Assembly (NCBI RefSeq): GCF_026262505.1
Contig: NC_067203.1
Location: 7,316,001-7,380,000 of the forward strand
Reading direction: 5' to 3'
DNA: 64,000 nucleotides
Origin: Trichomonas vaginalis G3
Taxonomy: Eukaryota > Parabasalia > Trichomonadida > Trichomonadidae
Shown here: positions 50,811 through 60,548 of the stretch, in pieces
Position numbering within the stretch: position 1 is the stretch's first letter
Layout: each line of letters begins with the position of its first letter
Notes under the pieces: model-generated
Seen by the model: the letters and a program-made list of their open reading frames with translations, nothing else
Told to the model about the DNA's origin: nothing
Databases searched by the model: none
Made by a program: the position numbers and the translations under genes

Positions 50811-51394
50811 TTAAAATGGTATGCCATATAGCTTCTTGAATTTGTTAAGAAGTATTTGAACGTATTTTCCATCTGTATCTCTAGTGTTTACATAAGCATA
50901 GCCCGCCTTAGTAAAATATACTTGTAATTTCCTATAGTTTACGCCGGTATAAAAGTAGAAAGAGTCTTGTTCTTCGCTATAGTAGTAAAACTCAAACGTA
51001 TGCTTGCCATAGTCTGTAATTTCAATTGTTTCATCTTCTAGTTCGTCGACAAATTCGAATACAATATCTCCAAATTTGCCTTTGTTCTTATTGTTTTCAG
51101 AACGAGTGACCCAACGTAAGTTTTCAAGTCTATTGTCGTTTCTTATATGGTTTATATGGTCTACAAAAGGTAAATTGTTAGGATTCAGTATAAAATGAGT
51201 TGCAATGACAACATGTTTAAGATAGTGTTTTCCACCCATCTCATAATAGCATATCCGTCATTTCGCTCCCATTCGCTTAAAACTCTTTTTGTCTTTTTGT
51301 TTCTGACTTCAAATGACTCACAACAGTGAATTTCATCTTTCTCATCTAACAAACAAGTTTCCCAACGGTCTTCTCCAACAAACTCAGCGTACAT
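50811..51394 (-). pseudogene. HNH endonuclease region, broken
   Basis: Contains KHVVIATHFILNPNNLPFVD, then HINHIRNDNRLENLRWVT, the His-Asn-His arrangement and 'NLRWVT' ending typical of HNH_3 homing-type nucleases. A beta-rich C-terminal part (YFYTGVNYRKLQVYFTKAGY) resembles NUMOD/AP2-like DNA-contact domains. Such genes are selfish passengers of phages, NCLDVs and large transposons. Located between the virion-type paralog and the polymerase. Confidence 0.7.
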
Positions 51395-51437
51395 TTCAAA
51401 TAAAATAAAAAATGTCACTTTTTAAAAAATAAATTTT

Positions 51438-53591
51438 TTATTTCATGCAATGTTTTATTTCTGTGCCGTCTTCAAGTATGCCCCAATATTTCCTTTTCGA
51501 TATTACATGAACTTCGGAAAATACCTTATCTAGCTTAAAACAGCCCATCTTTTCACCGACTAAACCCATTTCAATGAGTTTGTTGTATCCTTCTTCGTTC
51601 GTCATGAGTGCGTCAATGTTCTCATAGTAAACCTTGACTTTCGATTTGACTTCGGAGAAGAACTCATTGTAGTTGTCAAGGACTGCCTTTGCGAACTGAG
51701 GGTAAGACCAATGTTCGACAATAGGTTTTAATGTGGTTACTAAGCCACTTTGACCTTGAGTGAATTCGTACTTCAAAACAAAAGGAGAAAACCTTTCAAC
51801 AAAGTTGTCGACCTTCTCATAATGTTTACTCTTCATCTCTTGAGGTTTCATAATGGAATATCCCCATGTCGAATTCATAAGCAATTTGAGTGTCATTGCA
51901 AGTTTGGGGTTTGAAGCTTTCCTAATATCATACAGTTGTTGTATGACTTTTCCAACTGTATAGTTCCTTCCCGGGAACTCACCATCTTCGTTTGGAATTC
52001 CAGTCGGAATATATTGGACAAACCTCATGTATGCAGCGTTAAGGTCGACATAGTATATCTTTTCATCTGAGTCGAACTTGTCGCAACCAATTGGTCCAGT
52101 TTGTGGAAATTCAAGTGAGTCTCTTATCTTCTGAGAAACTTCTCCTGTTATCTCATAAACATCGTCGAAGCAACCTGTTTCATATAAAACCTTCTGACCT
52201 AACTCTGATGCTCTCCAATACAATTTGACGTCAATTGGATGTCTCAATGGAAGTTTGTTTATAGCATCTTGAAGTTCTTGCAACCTCATTGGAAGTTCTT
52301 CTGGTTCAGGTTGGTATCCGAACAAACCAACTCCTTGTGGAACTGTGTACTTCTTTTGTACTAGAACTTTGTCTGGAACAACTTTTGGTCTTGCTAACAA
52401 TGAAAAGTTTGTTTCGTCTTTTGGTACAAAAGTTTCTGTCAGCTTGTCATCTGGAATTGGTTCCAACAAACCTTTCTCGAAAAGAATGTTTACAGCTCTG
52501 ACAATGTTGCACTTACTTTTACCAAAGAATGGGTTTGTAAGACTTTCGTTCAACATGAAGTGGTTGTGGACAATTACAATCTTCAACCATGGTAAGTCTT
52601 TGTCAACAACATAGTCGTCATGTGAAGAACCTTTAGCTGTAGGTATGTTGACTCGGATATTGACATTTGCCAACGGTGCAATTTTTGCCAATTGACCTCT
52701 GAGAATGTGCCTTGTCTTCACACATGACTCAAGATACTTCATCTTCTCATCTGTAACAAGACCAGAGTTCCTGAGACATGTAAGAATGCAAGGTTCATTG
52801 ACAATTGTTTCAATTGAATTGTAAATTCCATACCTTGTCAAGTCAATGTCAGACTTATTTATGAAGGGGAAGTATCCAGCATATTGTCTGACTGCTTGAG
52901 GGTTAGGTTGGTACCATTCGAACTTGACACTTGCAATTCCTTCAATTGCATTCAAAATGTCTGAGTCGGAGTCAACCATTTGTTCTCTCTTTGTAGTCTT
53001 GAAAGCGTCAAGAAGTTTTGCGGCTGTTTGTTCATTGCCATGTGCATAGTAAATGTGACCATCCAAATCTGTTATGGTCAATCTGAGATTGTGTCCTTTC
53101 TTATTTCCGTCTTGTATGGCAGCAAGTACTCCCATGAAGCCTTCTTTGTTCTTTCCTTCGTCAAAGTTTACTGTAAAGGTTCGACCAGATGTAATTTGAC
53201 TTCTAACTTCACGATACTTTTCATATGCATATCTTGTTCTTTCCATGGGAGCATGTGCGTCTTCACCTTTTCCTTTTTTCCTTCTCAAAGGATGCAATTG
53301 TTCGTCATGTTTCCAGTAGAATCTGGCAAAGCCGTCGTGTCCTTCAACTTGAGGTTCACTAACATCGAAAGGCATGTCCATAAGACGTTCTTCTTCTAAC
53401 CTCTCTAGTCTGTTTGGATAATTGGCACGTGCTGTTTCCAAATCTAATTCGTAGGTCAGACCAGCCAGTTTGTCATAGACTTTTATGGGTCTTCCTTTCT
53501 TATATTTAAACTTCTTCGAAACTCTCCAACCATATCTTTGCAACTCTGCTTTTATTCTAGCAGACTTTCTGTCCATTCTATATGGGGGCAT
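51438..53591 (-). CDS. Protein-primed family B DNA polymerase region (717 residues)
   Basis: Begins MPPYRMDRKSARIKAELQRY. Polymerase palm features: motif A YYVDLNAAYM near 515-524, motif B KLLMNSTWGYS near 568-578, and motif C region KVYYENIDALMT near 652-663. The N-terminal half is basic and Tyr-rich, with an uncharacterised region. pPolB replicates Polintons by protein priming at terminal repeats. Spacing between motifs A and B is compact. Start context TTTTTATAAAAATG equals that of the SF3 helicase. The frame is open in the window; whether the protein would be active is not judged. Confidence 0.7.
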   Translation of the reverse strand: MPPYRMDRKSARIKAELQRYGWRVSKKFKYKKGRPIKVYDKLAGLTYELDLETARANYPNRLERLEEERLMDMPFDVSEPQVEGHDGFARFYWKHDEQLHPLRRKKGKGEDAHAPMERTRYAYEKYREVRSQITSGRTFTVNFDEGKNKEGFMGVLAAIQDGNKKGHNLRLTITDLDGHIYYAHGNEQTAAKLLDAFKTTKREQMVDSDSDILNAIEGIASVKFEWYQPNPQAVRQYAGYFPFINKSDIDLTRYGIYNSIETIVNEPCILTCLRNSGLVTDEKMKYLESCVKTRHILRGQLAKIAPLANVNIRVNIPTAKGSSHDDYVVDKDLPWLKIVIVHNHFMLNESLTNPFFGKSKCNIVRAVNILFEKGLLEPIPDDKLTETFVPKDETNFSLLARPKVVPDKVLVQKKYTVPQGVGLFGYQPEPEELPMRLQELQDAINKLPLRHPIDVKLYWRASELGQKVLYETGCFDDVYEITGEVSQKIRDSLEFPQTGPIGCDKFDSDEKIYYVDLNAAYMRFVQYIPTGIPNEDGEFPGRNYTVGKVIQQLYDIRKASNPKLAMTLKLLMNSTWGYSIMKPQEMKSKHYEKVDNFVERFSPFVLKYEFTQGQSGLVTTLKPIVEHWSYPQFAKAVLDNYNEFFSEVKSKVKVYYENIDALMTNEEGYNKLIEMGLVGEKMGCFKLDKVFSEVHVISKRKYWGILEDGTEIKHCMK

Positions 53592-53622
53592 TTTTATAAA
53601 AATAAAAAAATATTTTTTTTCT

Positions 53623-53847
53623 TTACTTTACATAACCGCCTGCTGCCATAAGTCTTTGACGCCAACCCATACCAGCTAATGAAGGTTGACTTGGTTTAGT
53701 TTGGAAACTAAACTTTGGTTTTGGTTTATCTTCAGTTTTTGGTTTTTCTTCTTCTATCGGTTTTTCGTCACTTTTCGGTTCCTCTGACTTTACTTCACTT
53801 GCAGGAACAGTTGTGTCGTCAACATCTTCATAAATATCATATGCCAT
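53623..53847 (-). CDS. Small acidic/Pro-rich element protein (74 residues)
   Basis: Starts MAYDIYEDVDDTTVPASEV; charged low-complexity middle (EEPKSDEKPIEEEKPKTEDK) and a conserved-looking tail GMGWRQRLMAAGGYVK. It lies just upstream of the polymerase gene on the same strand. A terminal-protein or scaffold role is conceivable but unsupported. Confidence 0.4.
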   Translation of the reverse strand: MAYDIYEDVDDTTVPASEVKSEEPKSDEKPIEEEKPKTEDKPKPKFSFQTKPSQPSLAGMGWRQRLMAAGGYVK

Positions 53848-53859
53848 TTGTTTTTGTTT

Positions 53860-54205
53860 TCCTTTCAACGTTTTGTGTTTGTTGTAAAGTTTAGAATATT
53901 TCGACTCTAAGTCAATGAGATGTTCTATAATGAACTGTTGGTCATGAAGTAAACTTTTCCATCTGTTGTCTCGAAAGCTCCTTCAGACTTCAATATTTTA
54001 TTTGTGAGAGTCTGTTTCTTTTTTGAGATACTAGCCGTTCCATTTCTATGAAAAGTGACTTTATAGTTAGGGTTTGTATTTCCAGACCTGGCACTTTCTA
54101 TTATTGAATTTTCTCTTCATCTGTAAGTTCTTTGACAGGTTTTGACAATGGTTCTGAACTTTTTGTTTGTGGTGTCAAATCTACCGTTTCAACTTCTTCG
54201 GTCAT
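53860..54205 (-). pseudogene. Small element gene region, in pieces
   Basis: Begins MTEEVETVDLTPQTKSSEPL, with a basic middle NGTASISKKKQTLTNK. Fits the run of tiny virion-type genes between polymerase and integrase. Not recognised. Confidence 0.35.
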
Positions 54206-54224
54206 TTCATCTCAGTAAAAAATT

Positions 54225-54365
54225 TTAGTTTGGTTTGTTTTCAACTGGTTGTTTAGGTTTTTTAAGTCGGTCTAAAACTTCCTGAGGTATAGGAAGAACT
54301 TTACAAACACGTGGTGTAAAAGGTGGTCTTCCATGACTTATTCTGTTTAAAGCTGCATTGTTCAT
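54225..54365 (-). CDS. Tiny element protein (46 residues)
   Basis: ATG at 54365 to TAA at 54225: MNNAALNRISHGRPPFTPRV, then CKVLPIPQEVLDRLKKPKQP and VENKPN. Intact, Pro/Lys-rich, with the same start context (TTGAGATGAAATG) as the gene before it, and in line with the small genes around it. Function unknown. Confidence 0.4.
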   Translation of the reverse strand: MNNAALNRISHGRPPFTPRVCKVLPIPQEVLDRLKKPKQPVENKPN

Positions 54366-54379
54366 TTCATCTCAATAAA

Positions 54380-54785
54380 AAAACTTTACATTCCCCACGT
54401 TTGAGGCGGTTGAGGTTGGTTATTGTTTACCCACTGTTGTGCATGGTTATATCCTCTGTTAAAGAATCTTTCACCTTGGTCCATATAGTGTCCTGCTTGG
54501 TTATAGTAGTCATTTGCTTTGTTATAATAGTTTCCTGCTTGTCTTCCTACATTGTCCATCCATCCTTGAACTTTTCCTCTTGTTTCAGGATTTGGAATAA
54601 GATTTGTTGCATCTCGTGCTACCTCCCAACCTTTCTGTACAGTTTGTATAATAGTTGTGCTTTCTCTTTAAGTATACCTAATGTACTCAAAATCTTCCTT
54701 CCAACTCCAAATACACCCTGGCTATTGTTTCCCACTGCGGGTAAAATCTAGATGCGACTCCTGCTAATGCGCCAAATAAACCCAT
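54380..54785 (-). pseudogene. Small membrane-active virion-type protein region, in pieces
   Basis: Begins MGLFGALAGVASRF, a Gly/Ala-rich amphipathic N-terminus, followed in the region by ILGILKEKAQLLYKLYRKVG. These features recall the small membrane-lytic/minor capsid proteins of Polintons and adenoviruses. Similar in character to the protein at 58364-58606. Confidence 0.35.
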
Positions 54786-54799
54786 TTCTTATAGGTAAA

Positions 54800-55757
54800 A
54801 AGACGAATCCAAACAAGGACCCGTATGTTTCTAAGGCAACAAAGAAAGCACTCATGATAAAAATCTTTAGTTCAACACAAATGCTTGGTTTATGGATATC
54901 TTGGAAAACATTCCGAGAGTTAGAACAGATGGACCTCCATACTGGTTAATATTTGTTGGTCAAAACACAAGATATGTGAAGCCATACCATTACAGTCCAA
55001 AGCTATTTAGATATCTTAGCAGCTTTGACAATATTCGTTGACAAATACCATCCAACAAAACTGACATCTGACTGTGAAAGTTCTTTCAAAATCAGATGAT
55101 GTAAAAAACTATCTGCGTTCAAAAAATGTAAACCAATATTTCATTGTCGACCAAAAACCATTCTGCTCTTGGTGTCATTGACGGATGTATAAAAATGTTA
55201 AGAGACTTAAACCAACCACAAGTGGTGAAGCAAATGAAATGTCATATGACGACAAATATAGACACTTCTCCCAGGCAAAGATGAGACAAGTTTTAAATAT
55301 TTACAATAACCGTAAACAAAAAGGTTTGGGAAACCACTCCCCCGAAGAAATGAAAAACAACCCTGACTTAGAGAAAGACTATATATTTAATAATTTAGTT
55401 CAAAAGAGACAAACAAGAAAGAATGCCGGCTTCAAACTTCAGAAAGGTGACAAGTAAAAATAGAAATACCTAAACGCGACCCATATGAAAATACTATTGA
55501 CTATGACAACAATGGGAACTCGACAGGTACTCACATTCGTGTTCGTAAAAATAGAAGAAAGTATACAAGAGAATATTATGAAGTTTTAGGCAAACATGGC
55601 AAAATGTACAGACTGCAAGCAGAAGATAAAAACTACTATTGTCAGACCTTGTTTCAAACTTGTCAAAGTTCAAGGTGGTATACTTTCAAAGACAGTTCCT
55701 AACAAATATAAGACAACTCCTGACGAATATGCTAAAGAAGTTGAAAATGACGACTAA
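54800..55757 (+). pseudogene. Maverick-type rve integrase region, in pieces
   Basis: Short open pieces carry the retroviral-type integrase pattern: a first strand with RTDGPPYWLIFVG, a second-acid block KLTSDCESSF, and an HSALGVIDG segment. After the core come a helical extension (MRQVLNIYNNRKQKGLGNHS) and a basic C-terminal part with KYTREYYEVLGKHGKMYRLQ, which resembles the chromo/SH3-type end of Maverick integrases. Converges tail to tail with the fibre gene at 55754-55757. Confidence 0.65.
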
Positions 55758-57490
55758 GCAATTCTATACCATGCGTAAACTGTCATGTAAGGTGGCATGT
55801 ATTCTTTACTTTGTCCCGTTGTTTGCGTATATCCTGAAACGAAATGTGTATGGTTTCCTTCTCCTGCGTGTCATCCCAGTAACAATTTATAGCAAAACTT
55901 AACGTCGTCTTTAACATCATATCCTTTACCTTTTGTCATTCCTGACCAATCGCAATATCTATGCTTATGCCAACCTGCTTGAGATGTACTTAAATCTATG
56001 TAATGACTGTGTGCAGGTAAATTTTCACCTGAAATCGTTTTACTTCCACCTGTTTCCTTTGAAGAGTTTGCACAATACAAAAACCTGTCGACTATTTGTT
56101 CCCATGCACCAACACCAAACATTACTTGAGGACCTCTTGCATCCATAGATGTATAAATAGAACCTACTGGGTTCATTAAATCAAACATATGAGATATTAT
56201 AGGATTGTCTCTTTTGAACTTAAAATATAGTGCAACTATTTCAGGTTTCTTCTGGTTTGTGTCAGAATATTTTTTATAATATAATCTTATGTTTTCAGGG
56301 TAGGTACAGTCTTGACTATAATATTTATTTCTGTCATCTGTATAATAATATACTATTCTCGTTTTTTCTATTGCATTATATCTTTTATATCTATAATAAT
56401 CTAAATATAATGTTAGCTTTTGTTCATCTACATGTGGTGTTCTGTCGTCATCTCCATAGTCATAATAATGTGGTGCCGGAGCTGGGTCAGGTAATATCAT
56501 ATCCACCATTTCATAAACTCTTAAATATTTCTTTTGTTCGTCTCCATATAAGTTTAAGTAGCAGTTGTTGTCTAATGGAACTTTAACTTGTGTACCATCA
56601 TTCTTTTTATAGCTTACATACATTTCATTGTTATTTTTCGGAATGAGTTTACACCGTGTATCATTTTTTAAGGACTGTACCAACTGCCATCTAAAATATT
56701 TATTTTCTTCATTGACAGAAAAGTCACCAACAATAGTTTCAATATTTTTTGTTCCTATCAAACTTTGGTATATTTCATTGACATATGTTTTATCTGCTTT
56801 ATTTTCAAGGCTAACGTTTAAGTCTGTTATTTCAGAAGATGTATGTGTATGTCCAACGGCACTTTTCCTGTTTAAGGTTTCTTGTAAGTTTGTAATATTT
56901 GCAATGGTATGTGTATGTCCAACGTCACTTTTCCTGTTTAAGGTTTCTTGTAAGTTTGTAATATTTGCAATGGTATGTGTATGAGTCTTATTTGCTTTTG
57001 TCTCTAATGTTTCCTTAAGACTTGGTATTTGGTTAATATAATGTATATGAGTCTTTTTAGAATATTCGTTTTCAGCTCTTGTCACTTCACTTGACATTTT
57101 ATTGTCAACATATGTTTTGTCTGCTAGTTCAGGATGAGTATGTTCTTCTGTTGCATAAGCATTGTTAGCTCTTTCTTCTTCTTTTGCTATTGCATCGTCT
57201 ACATATTCTTTGTCAGCTTTGTTGTCAACATCTGCTTTCAAAAGAAGTTCATTTATAGGTTTCTCGTTTAAAGTTCCTTTTGTTGGATTTATACAGACAG
57301 TATTGTTCTTATTGTCTTGAAATAGAAACTCATCTGTCATTGGGTTTATTGTCAGTTTTAAGTCACCCCCTTTCAATGACTCAGATATCTTAGAATAGTT
57401 TGAAAAGTTTGTTGTGTTCTTATTTAGAGCTTGCATAATGAGTTGTCGGTTGTGTTGTATTTCTCTCATAGACGCTGTTTCATTTGACAT
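55754..57490 (-). pseudogene. Phage-like fibre/receptor-binding protein region, broken
   Basis: Begins MSNETASMREIQHNRQLIMQ. Residues about 90-270 are repeats of the phage tail-fibre type (VGHTHTIANITNLQETLNRK and GHTHTSSEITDLNVSLENKA, with KTYVD/KTYVN linkers). The C-terminal region resembles phage collar/fibre tips: GAWEQIVDRFLYCANSS, SGENLPAHSHYIDLS, and a final MPPYMTVYAWYRIA. In phages these domains trimerise and bind receptors. Presence next to a Maverick integrase suggests a virion spike. A 75-bp direct repeat (56860-57000) encodes the duplicated HTHTIANIT unit. Confidence 0.65.
56855..57005 (-). repeat. In-gene 75-bp direct repeat in the fibre
   Basis: Two nearly identical copies (GTATGTGTATGTCCAACG to TTTGCAATG) encode HTHTIANITNLQETLNRK twice; the hallmark of expansion in tail-fibre repeats. 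Confidence 0.75.
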
Positions 57491-57508
57491 TTTTATTATA
57501 GATAAAAT

Positions 57509-58359
57509 ATGCTTCCAATAGAAAAAGAAAATTCTAGAGTTGCTACAACTAAACCATTAGATGAACTTTTTACTAATGTCGGTCAAAAGTTTGAGACAGA
57601 TACCGTAAAGCATGAAGGCTATCGTTTTGACTACCCATTAAGATGGTTAAGAGACCCATCTGTCACAAAAGCTATTGGCTTTCGAAGAATAAAGTTCATT
57701 TCAGAAGCCATACATGGTTTCCCATTTGCGGTCGGTTTTGAAGTTCGATACTATAACAAAGAAAAACGTATGTATGAGAAATTTGAACAAGGAAAACTTT
57801 TACAAGTTAATTTGCTTATAAACTTAGAAACAACTCTTCAAGCTTTTCAAGAAAAAATAAACGATATCTATATTGAATATGCAAACCAGTTTAACATTGA
57901 CGAAGGAGAATACCATCTCGATATTATTTATGACAGGAAAAATGCAACTGTTAAAATCAATAAAATAGAAGACCTTGGAGAAAACGTTTATATTTCTACA
58001 AAATATAACAACTTGGCATGGTATAGATTTATGAGGATGTTAAATCAGCCTGCAGCATATCCAGTACACCCGGACTATTATGAAGTCGAAAAAACCTAAT
58101 GGAACATATGAAAATATTTTCGACCCAGATGCTATTATTGTTCATGCTTCATTTTCTGGTGCGCAAAAACTCTTTCTTATGTCTGATGAATGACTTTTAC
58201 GAAAAACCTACAAAGTTATATGAACCGCCGAGTGGAAGTATTTCAGACTTTCAAGTATGGTTTACTACAGATGGAAGAAAAAGAATAATTCCATTATACC
58301 ATGCGTTTTACTTAGAACTTAGTTTCATATACAACTACTATCGAACGATAAAAATATAA
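57509..58359 (+). pseudogene. Virion-type paralog 2, in pieces
   Basis: Starts MLPIEKENSRVATTKPLDEL 18 bases from the fibre start on the opposite strand. Contains WLRDPSVTKAIGFRRIKF, a beta-rich middle and the C-terminal YEPPSGSISDFQVWFTTDG, then IIPLYHAFYLELSFIYNY, matching paralog 1. Broken in the window. Presumed vertex/spike-type virion protein. Confidence 0.5.
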
Positions 58360-58363
58360 TTTT

Positions 58364-58606
58364 TTAATACGGTTGAGGTGTTGGATTTGGTTGCCAACTA
58401 GACTGTGGTGCAGGTTCAGGCTGTTGTATAACAGGAGCTTGCTCTTCTGGTTCAGGGTCTTTAGGTATAATACCAACGAACCGACCTACTCTTTTACCAA
58501 TATTTTTGACACCGTTCCATACTCCTCTTCCGACAGATTTTATTCCATTCCATATACCTCTTCCAACATTTCGAAAGAAGTTTCCTATCTTACTGAAGAA
58601 ACCCAT
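58364..58606 (-). CDS. Small amphipathic minor virion-type protein (80 residues)
   Basis: MGFFSKIGNFFRNVGRGIWN, then GIKSVGRGVWNGVKNIGKRV: tandem amphipathic, Gly-spaced, Lys/Arg-containing helices followed by a Pro/Gln tail. This is the look of membrane-lytic minor capsid proteins (adenovirus pVI-like, Polinton pVI homologs). The 3' end converges with paralog 2 (about four bases between stops). Confidence 0.55.
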   Translation of the reverse strand: MGFFSKIGNFFRNVGRGIWNGIKSVGRGVWNGVKNIGKRVGRFVGIIPKDPEPEEQAPVIQQPEPAPQSSWQPNPTPQPY

Positions 58607-58624
58607 TTTACTATATGTAAAAAT

Positions 58625-58988
58625 CTAATGTCCGCCTAGTCTCTTACGTTTCCTGTTGAGTTCCATAGCATTCTTTAACTGGAGCTCATACATTCTGTTT
58701 CTCCTCTGGTAGAAAACATATTCTGGGTCAAACTCCTGTGTTCGCGTCATCTGCATAAAGTTGTTTATATCCCACTTCAGGGTTTGTATAAAACTCTTTC
58801 CATCTCATATTTGCATACCATGGTGGCAAACATAACGCAGCGTCATTTGACATGGCAGTTTGCATTTGTACATCTGTTGGCACTTGACCATAGTTTGCCA
58901 TTGCAGTTTGTATTCTAACTTCATTTGGAATATTCTCTGGGTTTGGTTGTCCAGGTTGCTGTGCATTCGCTAAGTTCTGTGCGTCCAT
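58625..58988 (-). pseudogene. Small element protein region, in pieces
   Basis: Starts MDAQNLANAQQPGQPNPENI, with a duplicated RIQTAMANYGQVPTDVQMQT motif, then LPPWYANMRWKEFYTN, and in the region a basic end rich in RKRKR. Low-complexity N-terminus; not recognised. Confidence 0.35.
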
Positions 58989-59011
58989 TTAATATTAGAT
59001 AAAAATATCTC

Positions 59012-59143
59012 TTACGAGTACATATGCTGAACATTTGCAGGCATTGGTTCATCTTCATATTCTCTGTACTTTTCTGCCACGTCAAATAAATAAATGACAC
59101 AATGGAAAAAGCCTAAAACAAGTAGTCCTATTTCAAACCACAT
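59012..59143 (-). CDS. Tiny single-span membrane protein (43 residues)
   Basis: MWFEIGLLVLGFFHCVIYLF forms one hydrophobic span, followed by an acidic tail DVAEKYREYEDEPMPANVQH ending MYS and TAA. It overlaps the end of the methyltransferase by about 16 bases. Small membrane proteins of this type are common in membrane-containing DNA viruses; function unknown. Confidence 0.4.
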   Translation of the reverse strand: MWFEIGLLVLGFFHCVIYLFDVAEKYREYEDEPMPANVQHMYS

Positions 59144-59712
59144 TTACTTACTAATAAAATTTCTTTATTGTGACACTTTCTCCAGCTTATAGGACCTCTC
59201 TCATATTCTATCTTGTCATATATAAACTCATAGTCATGTATGTCCTCTAACCATCTCATAACGGTTTCCAAACCACTTTTATCGGATGTAAAGTAAAAGC
59301 ATGGATGGTTATGTATAACGTCTAAAGTTTCTAAAGAGTCTCTCAAAGTCCAGTCTACTTGGTATTGAAAATCCCATGTGTTATAGAACGGCGGGTCCAC
59401 TATAAAGAAAACATTTTCCTTGTCTTTATATTTTTCATACAACTCTGTCCAATGACATCTCACAAACTCTATACCCTCAATATATTTTTCTATGTCCTCT
59501 TTGAAAACATTTGTATAGTTAAGATATAAAACTTTTGACATAAGTGTTTCAATGTCATGAACTCTTATAGCACCACTATATAATAGTCTAGCAGATATAC
59601 TATCCCAGTCTATATATTCTGCTTTTTTCAAAACCTCTCTCACAATATTTTTGTTATCTAATGGTATACGTTCCATCTTACCTATAGGTATCTTTTCTTT
59701 TAACTCTTTCAA
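59128..59712 (-). CDS. D12-class adenine-N6 DNA methyltransferase (194 residues as read)
   Basis: Catalytic motif IV reads FFIVDPPFYNT near residues 98-108, with downstream PCFYFTSDKSG and a C-terminal ISWRKCHNKEILLVSKCG typical of Dam/D12-class enzymes. The upstream IEFVRCHWTELYEKYKDK is the usual helix before motif IV. N6-methyladenine is known in T. vaginalis DNA, and Maverick-borne methyltransferases of this class have been described there. Adjacent to the initiator-like array and palindrome copy 4. Substrate sequence unknown. Confidence 0.75.
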   Translation of the reverse strand: MKELKEKIPIGKMERIPLDNKNIVREVLKKAEYIDWDSISARLLYSGAIRVHDIETLMSKVLYLNYTNVFKEDIEKYIEGIEFVRCHWTELYEKYKDKENVFFIVDPPFYNTWDFQYQVDWTLRDSLETLDVIHNHPCFYFTSDKSGLETVMRWLEDIHDYEFIYDKIEYERGPISWRKCHNKEILLVSKCGLK

Positions 59713-60015
59713 TATATTGTTTGTGTCTGGTATATGTAGTTAGTATGGTTATCTTGTGTACTGTGGCACTGCTCGCCTCCGTACACAACTTAGCGGTTTT
59801 GACACTTTACGAAACCGTTAATGTATATTTTACAACACAACCATAACACAACTTAACCTTAAATATTTACAAAACCATCTGACACATAAATGATTTCACT
59901 AACGATTTCACTAACTACTTCACTAACGACTTCACTAACGAATTCCCTACCGTCCTCACTAAATAAAAATAACCTTATTTTTATTTTTTTAAATTTTTTA
60001 TTTCATTACAAAGAC
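59713..60015. promoter_or_regulatory. Intergenic region with a GC-richer block and initiator-like array
   Basis: A GC-richer block (59760-59850) precedes the 12-bp array (59890-59961) and a T-rich stretch before the ATG at 60016. The methyltransferase is transcribed away to the left, the next gene to the right; likely a divergent promoter region. Confidence 0.4.
59890..59961 (+). repeat. Tandem 12-bp array of initiator-like units
   Basis: Six 12-bp units of the type ACGATTTCACTA. Units 1-4 and 6 contain TCACTA, which fits the parabasalid Inr TCA-Y-T-W. Located 55-126 bases before the next start codon. Can be read as MISLTISLTTSLTTSLTNSL, which I regard as a by-product. Confidence 0.7.
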
Positions 60016-60450
60016 ATGTCCGACTACATTTACTATGACTCTTTCCCAGAACGTTTCCGTGAACTATTCAAAACTCAAGTAAAACTGAGAAACATGCATT
60101 TTAACAAAAGACAGACCCATTGACGATGAAAGAAACCTGAATATATTACAATCCCTTATGACGCAAAGTTCATTGCATACATTCCTTATGGTCGCAGAGG
60201 AACGAAAACTATTTCAACAAAGAACAAAAATTATTTCTGGAGCGATGAAGAAAATTGCCTTATCTACATAAATGCATACTTAAATAAAGCTACATATTGT
60301 ACAAAAGAAGGTTGGACTGGATTTGAGCTCTACATATACGACGACGATGGAAACAGACGTTGTGTATACCCATACGATAATATGTACCATTGTTTTCATC
60401 AAGCATTAAACGAATACATAGTCAGTAAGGGTCTCATTCCTGCTGAGTAG
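60016..60450 (+). pseudogene. Element protein region of unknown function, in pieces
   Basis: Begins MSDYIYYDSFPERFRELFKT; the region also contains KFIAYIPYGRRGTKTISTKN and LYIYDDDGNRRCVYPYDNMY, aromatic-rich beta-type text. Family not recognised. Ends at TAG near 60450. Confidence 0.4.
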
Positions 60451-60548
60451 AAATGTTATATTTTTGTTCTGTCATTTATATAAAAATTAATGATATCACC
60501 ACCCGCACACGTATGAAAACATAGCACAAAAATAAATTTAGGGTAGAA

